Of a DNA stretch of 14,922 bases, positions 9,298-14,922 are shown in pieces; positions within the stretch are counted from its first letter, which is position 1; every line of letters begins with the position of its first letter. The DNA is from Teratosphaeria epicoccoides (taxonomy: Eukaryota > Ascomycota > Dothideomycetes > Mycosphaerellales > Teratosphaeriaceae), in assembly GCA_021401465.1 (NCBI GenBank), contig JADDMT010000295.1:1-14922 (forward strand), read 5' to 3'. Under the pieces are notes generated by a model. The model worked only from the letters and a program-made list of their open reading frames with translations. It had not been told where the DNA came from and searched no databases. Both the position numbers and the translations under genes were made by a program.

Positions 9298-9903
9298 TTA
9301 GCGACTACTAGTTAGGGGCTTCCTGACCGAACCCGAAGCAGGAGAGTCTTTCTTGTTACGGTCCGCTAGGGACTGCCTACTCGCACGGGGTCTACCAAAC
9401 ACCCCGAAGCGACTATGAGTAACAGGGGTAGCAACGCCACGAAGAGAGGCCGGCATCTTCTTCTTTAGTAGGTTGCGAGAGAGCTCGTCTTCAGAGCCTA
9501 TAGTAGCCGGAGAACTAGCGACACCCTCACCGCGCCTAGTCGCGACGACTACCTCATCCTTAGCATCAGAAGGCGAAGAGACTCGAGCGCGCTTGCGGCT
9601 GTCGCGCTCGGCCCTCGAGATCATCTTGCGCTTCTTGACACGAGTGTCGACTACATCATCGGACTTAGTGTCTCCCTCAGGCGTAACTAGTACGGTGACA
9701 CTACGGCGTGAAGGGATCACGTCAGGACCGAAGGTATCCTGAGCGTCGTCATCCTCCTCATCCTCAAAGATCTGGCCTAGAGGCTTATGCCTTAGCGTCT
9801 TGACGGACGTAGTACGGGTCGCAAGCAGGGAAGGCTCGGCTTCCTCGTCGCTGACCTCAATTTCGGTGATACGGTTGATACTAGGGGACCATTTGAACCG
9901 CAT
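9298..9903 (-). CDS. uninterrupted 201-aa ORF of unknown function, antisense to the elements
   Basis: The longest open frame in the window, minus strand, ATG at 9903 and TAA at 9300-9298. I do not recognise a family. The protein is hydrophilic and low in complexity. It has an acidic run at residues 47-53 (EDEEDDD), basic nuclear-localisation-like clusters at 88-93 (RVKKRK) and 100-107 (RDSRKRAR), a KKK at 147-149, many Ser/Pro/Thr, and a basic C-terminus. I see no signal peptide or membrane segment. It starts inside the LTR and converges on pol, its stop overlapping the plus-strand TAG at 9299-9301. Codons 1-13 are also encoded in copy A's LTR. It could be an LTR-encoded antisense protein, a remnant of a host nuclear protein, or chance. 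Caution: it contains only three Gln (all CAG) and one Trp codon, so RIP had few chances to create stops. Confidence 0.5.
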   Translation of the reverse strand: MRFKWSPSINRITEIEVSDEEAEPSLLATRTTSVKTLRHKPLGQIFEDEEDDDAQDTFGPDVIPSRRSVTVLVTPEGDTKSDDVVDTRVKKRKMISRAERDSRKRARVSSPSDAKDEVVVATRRGEGVASSPATIGSEDELSRNLLKKKMPASLRGVATPVTHSRFGVFGRPRASRQSLADRNKKDSPASGSVRKPLTSSR

Positions 9904-10253
9904 GGGTTCTAATGGCCGCCCTTAGCATGCAGTGACCCTGCCACATATGGCAAGGGGGTCCTTCGTACATACGTTGGCTCGTATGTCGTCTAAGTAGGAT
10001 CAGTTGTCGACGTAGGACGCCCCTACGTCGCTGACCCTACGGTACCCCTACGGGGTTAGGCTTAGACATGCTTTCCCTAATTAAGGAGCGTCGGGGGTTA
10101 TAAGCACCCTTAGCGCCACCTCTGCGATAAGCAGAAAGCAGCGCTGTCTTGTACCTACTAAAAGGTCGGATTACTCTGTCACACTGCGAGATATTTTCAT
10201 ATCATATAGCACATATATCTATATCAGTTCTGCTTTCTCCCCCCTGCTTTGCA
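9865..10253 (+). repeat. minimal LTR of copy C (verified by match to copy A)
   Basis: This stretch matches 3773-4161 reversed, base for base apart from scattered transitions such as TTGAA to TTAAA and ATGGC to ATAGC. It ends in a pyrimidine-rich run and TTTGCA, three bases before the primer binding site. It would carry the promoter for element RNA. Confidence 0.85.
10008..10030. other. LTR hairpin: 9-bp perfect stem, 5-nt loop
   Basis: CGACGTAGG (10008-10016) pairs with CCTACGTCG (10022-10030). A second inverted repeat, ACATACG/CGTATGT at 9967-9973 and 9980-9986, lies 20 bp upstream, and CCCTACG occurs three times between 10021 and 10052. The 9-bp hairpin is intact in copy A's LTR at 3996-4018. 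Possible roles are a regulatory site or RNA structure; none is proven. Confidence 0.5.
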
Positions 10254-10256
10254 GTC

Positions 10257-10264
10257 TGGCAGAG
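10257..10264 (+). promoter_or_regulatory. primer binding site of copy C
   Basis: TGGCAGAG, three bases after the LTR end. It would pair with a tRNA ending CUCUGCCA. This is the only one of the three copies with the TGG start unmutated. The particular tRNA is not identified, and self-priming is not excluded. Confidence 0.6.
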
Positions 10265-11439
10265 AATACTACGATATGTCTAGAGCACCACGAACTCGCA
10301 ACTAACGCGTAGCGAGCGCCATCCCGAGCGCCCGCAATGGCGAAGCTGGCCCGAGTAACCAGCCCGCAGAAGTAACCGGTGCGAGCGACACTACATCGAG
10401 CGACGGTTCCGCTAGAGGACAATTACGCGGCGGACTAGGCAATAGACCCCCCGCACAGGGACCGCAGCTAACCCCGACTATCGACCCGGCCCTTGTAGCC
10501 ATGATTGTCGATTAGGTCGCGAACCGCCTTACGAACCAGAGCTAGAGCCGCACCGCTCCTAGTAGCGACAACAGCGAGGACGACGAAGACGTCGCTATGA
10601 GCGGTACTAACGAACTGGCGGACGAAGAAATCCAGCGAGATTTCACGCTAGGGACCCGCGAAGACAACTTATCGGGAGGCGCAGACCCTCCGCGTGTGCC
10701 CGCGAACTTAGTGCCTGAATTCGGGGCCATAGTAGGCTAACCGGGAGGTAGTCGTAACGCACGCAACCCGAAGCCGTTCAAGGGAGACACCTTGAAGGAG
10801 GCTCGAACTTTCTTGCAGGCATGTGAGGCAGTTTTCGTGCTTAACCTACGCGGATATTCCACGGAGGGCGAACGAGTCGCCTTTAGTGTGATGTGGCTCG
10901 AAGAGGATAAGGAACCTCGCAACAATTAGCATGAGCGGTATGACCTTATGCGGGTCCACGACAGAACGTATACGTGGGCGGACTTTCGCTAGTTCTGTGT
11001 CGACTAGGTCGAGGATCCGGGGAATCGCGCCCTTACCGTGTCCGTCAAGTACGAGAAGGCTAAGCAGGGGAAGGGACAAACAACCTCTAGCTTCGCAACC
11101 TATCTCGCCACGCTCGAGGGACAGATGCTACCCTATACCGAGACGTAACGCGTGCGGCACTTGCTCGTCAAACTCGATGACGATCTTCAGAACACAATCA
11201 TGACTTTTCATGAACTTCCGACAACTCGGCAAGACCTCGTGTCCCTTGCGACACGTATGGAAATCACCTTGAAGCGAAATGGAAAATCGGGCGGTAAGGA
11301 CAATAAGCGTCTAAGCCCCGAGGACCTACCGAAGGGCCGCTATCACAAGCGCCCTAGGGGTCACGTCTAACGCGGTAGTTCATTCTGGAGGAGCAAGCCC
11401 TCCGAGCCAAAAGACGGTAGCGAGAAGCCTCCGAGTAGC

Positions 11440-11481
11440 TGCCACATCTGTGGAGCGAGGGACTACTAGGCGGCTCGCTGT
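11440..11481 (+). other. Gag zinc knuckle, copy C, degenerate
   Basis: C-H-I-C-G-A-R-D-Y, then TAG, then A-A-R-C. It is the best preserved of the three, with Gly after the second Cys, but the zinc-ligand His is Tyr as in A and B. Confidence 0.85.
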
Positions 11482-14117
11482 CCTAAACGAAGTGATAGGA
11501 AGAAGGTAAGCAAGGTGTCCGAAACCTCCCCGGAGGGGAGGCGAAAGAAGGACAAGCCCGAGACAACCGAATGGCTACCGCGGGTATCTAAGCTGTCTGT
11601 CACCGATGGTGTAGACTCGTGGCCTGCGCGGCGCCTATCCGGCGCGGTCCGAGTTAATAGCTCGCTCGAGCTAGTAGACTGTATGTTAGATGACCTTGCG
11701 GAGGTTAACATGATACCCTAGAGGGTAATCGTACGGCTCGGTTTGAAGCCGATCCCAGGAGCCCTGCTGCCTACCATGAAGTCTTTTCGGGGCGAAGGCG
11801 TAGCGGCTCGAGGCGCGTACAACGTGCGCCTCTAACTTGCGGACTCCTCGGGAGAAGTGCGCGAGACTAACGAAGTCTTCTACGCCGAAGACGTTCCTGA
11901 TGAGGAGCTCCTGCTCGGCCGCCCTTAGCGCCACAAGCAGGGAGTCGTTGTTGATGGAGCTACTGACAACTAGTTCTACGGCTCCATAGGCGAAGTTCCT
12001 GCGGTGCAGATGCGTGACGCACATAGCTTCTACAGGGACATGAAGAAGGTCTAATGCGTGTATGCGGTCCGCATACGGAACGTCAAGGAAAACGTTACCC
12101 TTCCGCCTAAGTTAGAGGAATACGCCGATATTTTCGACATAGAGGCTGCGGCCCATGCCCGGGCCCTAGACGCGGAACATGCGATTGACCTTAAGGAGGG
12201 TTACAATCCTCCGCATCGACCTCTGTACCCCATGTCGGAATCGCAGCTCGAAACACTTCGAGACTACCTCTACAAGGCGCAAAGGAACGCGTGGATCCGA
12301 CGAAGCGACAGCGAGGCTAGAGCGTTAGTTATGTTCGTCCCGAAGAAGGACAACACGCTCCGCCTATACGTTAACTATAGGGGCCTTAACGCGGTAACCT
12401 AGAAGAACCGCTGCCCCCTACTACTTATTAGCGAGACGCTTGACCGCCTTGGTCGCGCCGCCATCTTCTCGTCTATCGACTTGAAGGACGCCTACTACTA
12501 GATACTAATCCGAAAGGGCGACAAGTAGAAGACTACATTCCGAACGCGGTACAGACACTTCGAGTATATAGTGATGCTGTTTGGCTTAACTAACGCACTA
12601 GCGACGTTCTAAGCGTATATCAACCGGGCCCTAGCCGGCCTTGTTGACACCTGCTACGTAGTGTATTTAGACGATATACTAGTCTATTCCGACTCGAAGG
12701 AGGAGCATATTCGGCATCTGAGTATAGTGCTCGAACGGCTCCGCAAGTTCGCTCTGTACGCGAACCTAAAGAAGTGCTCATTCCTGACGGATAGGATTGA
12801 GTTTCTCGGATACATCGTCTCCACGGAAGGAGTCATCATGGATGACCGAAGGGTGTCTGTAATCGCGGAGTAGCCGCGGCCGACTACCCTCCGAGAAGTG
12901 CAGGTGTTCCTAGGATTTACCAACTTCTACTGCAGATTCATATGATCTTACTCGAAGATCGTGGCTCCCCTCACGGCCCTCGCAAAGGGCGCGATTCGAG
13001 GAAAAAAGCCAGGGAAAGTGCCTTAGGAGGAGGCTTAGAGCAAGGCCTTCTCTGAACTCAAAGCAGCTTTTCAAACTACGCCTATACTTCGGCACTTTGA
13101 CCCCGCTGCGAAGATCCGGATAGAGACCGATGCTTCAAAATTCGCAATAGCCGCAATTATATCGCAGCTCTAGTCGCACGAAGGCAGTGCGCGATAGTAC
13201 CTGATTGCCTTCTAGTCGCGGAAGATGCAGGGCGCTAAGCTTAACTACGAGACTCACGACTAAGAGCTTTTGGCTATTGTTAACGGCTTCAAGGAGTACC
13301 GACACTACCTCGAAGGCGTAGCGCACCCTATTAAGGTGCTTACCGACTATAACAACCTTTGCGGCTTCATGGGCGTGAAGCAGCTAAGTAGTCGGCAAGC
13401 AAGGTAGGCGACTTTCCTCGCTAGCTTTGACTTCGTTATCTAGCATCGTTCCGGAAAGACGAATCCGGCTGACAGTCCTTCGCGACGACCGGACTACGAC
13501 ACTAGGGAAGAGGGTAACCGACAGCTTCTCCCTACGCTACAAACGAAGCTTGCAGTTTAGGGCGGCGATCCGTCGTTAGCTCCTCTTGTAGGCCGACTAC
13601 GGGTCTAATAGGGCCTCACAGCCTCCGCTAGTGACGAACCCTCCTATCTAGCAGTTGTGGCGACCATGTCTAGCTCGATCCGTGCGGTAGTTAACCGGCT
13701 TACATGCGGTAAGCATGCGATGTCTGAAGAACCCTTTGAAGAAGTCTCGAGACTTATTCAGCGGTTGTAAGAGCGAGAACCGGAGTTAATTAATGAGGGT
13801 GTAGCCCTCCAGGACACCGCAGGCGGTCCGAAGTACTAGACCAAGTCAGGCGATTTGTGGTACTTTGACAATAGGCTCTACGTACCTGCTAACTACGCAC
13901 TCTGTTCGCAGCTCCTCCGTATTCATCATGACAATAAACTCGCGGGCCATTTTAGCGTAGAGAAGACGAACGCACTTCTCGGACGCAAATACTAGTAGCC
14001 TACGCTAGAACAGGATGTCTCTGACTATGTTAAATCCTGCCAGACGTGCCAGATTAGCAAATCTCGGCGCCATCGCCCCTACAGCGATGCTTAGGCGCTC
14101 CTACTACCAGAGAGACC

Positions 14118-14503
14118 ATGGCAAGACTTGACTATGGATTTCATTACCGATTTGCCGCTAGCAAAGTAGAAAGGCGATGTGGTTGATGCTGTCCTTGTAG
14201 TAGTCGACCGATACTCAAAGATGAATATCTTCATCCTATGTACGAAAAAGTGCACAAGCGGCGAGCTTGCGCGGCTACTTCGCGACGAAGTCATATAGCG
14301 CTTCAGTGTCCCCCGAAGTATCCTATCGGATCGAGGTTCTGTCTTTACTAGTAAATACTAGCAAGAATTTGTGTTTAAGGCGCGTGTCAAGTACCGCCTA
14401 AGTACAGCATTCTATCCACAGACTAATGGTTAGACTAAACGTATGAACTAGACTCTTGAGTAGTACCTTCGGTGCTACTACGCTAAGAACCAGGATGCCT
14501 AGG
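14118..14503 (+). other. integrase core of copy C with catalytic Glu replaced by Lys
   Basis: MDFIT (Asp 14137-14139) and SDRGSVF (Asp 14329-14331) are present. The third catalytic codon at 14437-14439 is AAA where copy B has GAA. The change is G-to-A in a TGA context, i.e. CpA to TpA on the other strand, as expected of RIP. Confidence 0.87.
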
Positions 14504-14922
14504 CCGACGCAATTCCTATGGCGGAATTTGCAGTCAATAACAGCATGCATGCTGCTATGCGCATGTCGCCATTTCAGATTCTTTATGGCTTTGATCCGGA
14601 AATACACCCAGAACCGCCTCGGGACAAGTCTTCTAAGGAGAGGGTGCCGGCCGCTGCGGAATCAGCGCGGCGTATGCGCGAGGTACATTCGGTGCTAATA
14701 GAACACTAGAAAAAGGCCTCAGAATCCCAGATTAAACATAATAATACCCGTACTAAACCGATGCAGTACGCAGTTAGTACGAAGGTGTTACTGTCGACGA
14801 AGAATCTCAAGCTGAAACTTCCGAGCAAGAAGATGACGCCAAGGTTCGTCGGACCCTTCCAGATACGCGACGCGATAGGCTCGCAGGCGTACCGGCTATC
14901 GTTGCCATCGTCGTATCGTGTG

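Larger units (their letters stand above)
4160..9301 (+). mobile_element. Ty3/gypsy chromovirus copy B, RIP-decayed
   Basis: Second copy, on the plus strand and head-to-head with copy A. It begins with only about 10 bp of LTR end (to 4170), then the primer binding site and the whole gag-pol region through the chromodomain. The downstream LTR appears to be shared with copy C. Its exact 3' limit depends on where that LTR begins (about 9271 or about 9867). Alignment to C is gap-free by offset (constant 6083), and to A by mirror position (sum 7943). It is the most complete copy here and the only one showing every domain. Confidence 0.92.
4193..9301 (+). pseudogene. gag-pol polyprotein pseudogene, copy B (all domains present)
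   Basis: Fused gag-pol in a single frame from ATG 4193. The first frame end past the chromodomain is TAA 9155-9157, which may itself be a mutated CAA; the next candidate end is TAG 9299-9301. Intact length would be about 1,650-1,700 codons. Order: Gag, zinc knuckle, protease, RT, RNase H, integrase (HHCC, DDE, GPF), chromodomain. By hand I count about 60 in-frame stops: roughly five-sixths TAG, the rest TAA, with two TGA. There is no frameshift anywhere. Stops replace Trp (TGG), Gln (CAG, CAA) and Arg (CGG, CGA), judged from sister copies and conserved motifs. The element would have encoded everything for copy-and-paste transposition with chromatin-directed integration, but this copy is non-functional. 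Confidence 0.93.
9271..10253 (+). repeat. LTR between copies B and C (long-LTR interpretation)
   Basis: The part proven repetitive in this window is 9865-10253, which matches copy A's LTR in inverse orientation without gaps. I extend it to 9271 because a purine-rich tract precedes it, the ends would be TGC...GCA, and copy A's match stops exactly at a rearrangement junction rather than at a natural end. Under this reading the LTR is about 983 bp and contains the whole antisense ORF, and B and C share it as a tandem pair. The alternative is a 387 bp LTR (9867-10253, TGATAC to TTTGCA) with the antisense ORF mainly outside it. An AT-rich stretch at 10190-10226 and TTATAA near 10098 are possible promoter elements. 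Confidence 0.5.
9865..14922 (+). mobile_element. Ty3/gypsy chromovirus copy C, RIP-decayed, 3' end outside window
   Basis: Third copy, same orientation as B. It comprises an LTR, an intact-looking primer binding site, then gag-pol to the window end inside the integrase GPF module. All checked features lie exactly 6083 bp after those of B, so there is no net indel over about 4.7 kb. It keeps several Gag codons that are stops in B (for example CAG, CAA and TGG codons between 10360 and 10900), so its 5' part is somewhat less damaged. Confidence 0.93.
10276..14922 (+). pseudogene. gag-pol polyprotein pseudogene, copy C (partial)
   Basis: Fused gag-pol in one frame from ATG 10276 to the window edge. 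Gag about 10276-11503 with zinc knuckle 11440-11481 (the knuckle His is Tyr and the following Trp is TAG, but the first Cys-His-Ile-Cys is intact); protease about 11633-11973 with the same DDL loop; RT about 12103-12983 with YLDD at 12664-12675; RNase H about 13113-13413; integrase HHCC 13924-14049; core about 14118-14503; GPF module from about 14838, cut by the edge. Core Asp codons at 14137 and 14329 remain, but the catalytic Glu at 14437-14439 is AAA (Lys). It has many TAG stops and is non-functional. Confidence 0.92.

Noticed and set aside
4193..9301. A non-standard genetic code in which TAG is a sense codon
   Set aside because: TAG stands in for Trp, Gln and Arg at different sites, and TAA and TGA also occur in frame, so no single reassignment fits. 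RIP explains all of it.
9473..9742. Plus-strand 89-codon frame inside the 201-codon antisense ORF
   Set aside because: It is shorter, fully contained in the longer frame and has no distinguishing features.
10931..11203. Basic Ser/Arg-rich frames overlapping Gag (also 4848-5114, and 2829-3095 on the minus strand)
   Set aside because: Out-of-frame shadows of Gag, whose own frame has recognisable domain motifs.
1..14922. CRISPR arrays, tRNA or rRNA genes, bacterial-type operons
   Set aside because: I saw no regularly spaced short repeats, no tRNA-like or rRNA-like segments and no ribosome-binding-site-led gene clusters.
1..14922. A defence or other accessory gene system carried between the elements
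   Set aside because: Apart from the 201-aa ORF, all sequence is accounted for by retrotransposon LTR and gag-pol.

Overview
The window suggests the repeat-rich DNA of a filamentous ascomycete (Pezizomycotina-type) fungus. It is built almost entirely from three copies (A, B, C) of one Ty3/gypsy-family LTR retrotransposon, a chromovirus with a chromodomain at the end of its integrase. I see no ordinary host gene. The host assignment is an inference. It rests on decay by dense C-to-T and G-to-A changes, mainly at CpA/TpG and also CpG, with no net indels, which is the signature of repeat-induced point mutation (RIP).

Layout: copy A lies on the minus strand (gag-pol 3750 down to base 1, cut by the window edge in the integrase zinc domain). 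It is preceded by part of its LTR (about 3773-4161). Copy B lies on the plus strand, head-to-head with A. Its LTR is reduced to about its last 10 bases, and gag-pol runs from 4193 to about 9157 or 9301. An LTR follows (at least 9865-10253, possibly 9271-10253), then copy C on the plus strand (gag-pol 10276 to the window end). Coordinate arithmetic shows the copies are collinear without net indels: every matched B and C position I checked differs by exactly 6083, and matched A and B positions always sum to 7943.

In each copy Gag, protease, reverse transcriptase, RNase H and integrase lie in one continuous reading frame: a fused gag-pol of about 1,650-1,700 codons. A Gag zinc knuckle, RT with YLDD, an integrase HHCC plus DDE core, a GPF module and a chromodomain are all recognisable. 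Each copy is interrupted by many in-frame stops (about 60 by hand count in B, mostly TAG), so none can make the polyprotein. Copy C has also lost the integrase catalytic Glu.

The only long uninterrupted frame is a 201-codon ORF on the minus strand at 9298-9903, antisense to the elements. It starts inside the LTR and ends tail-to-tail with the end of pol. Its first 13 codons are repeated in the LTR of copy A, where the A/B junction cuts it off. I do not recognise its product. It is the most interesting item here, together with the roughly 3.8 kb inverted-repeat arrangement of A and B and the apparent B-LTR-C tandem.
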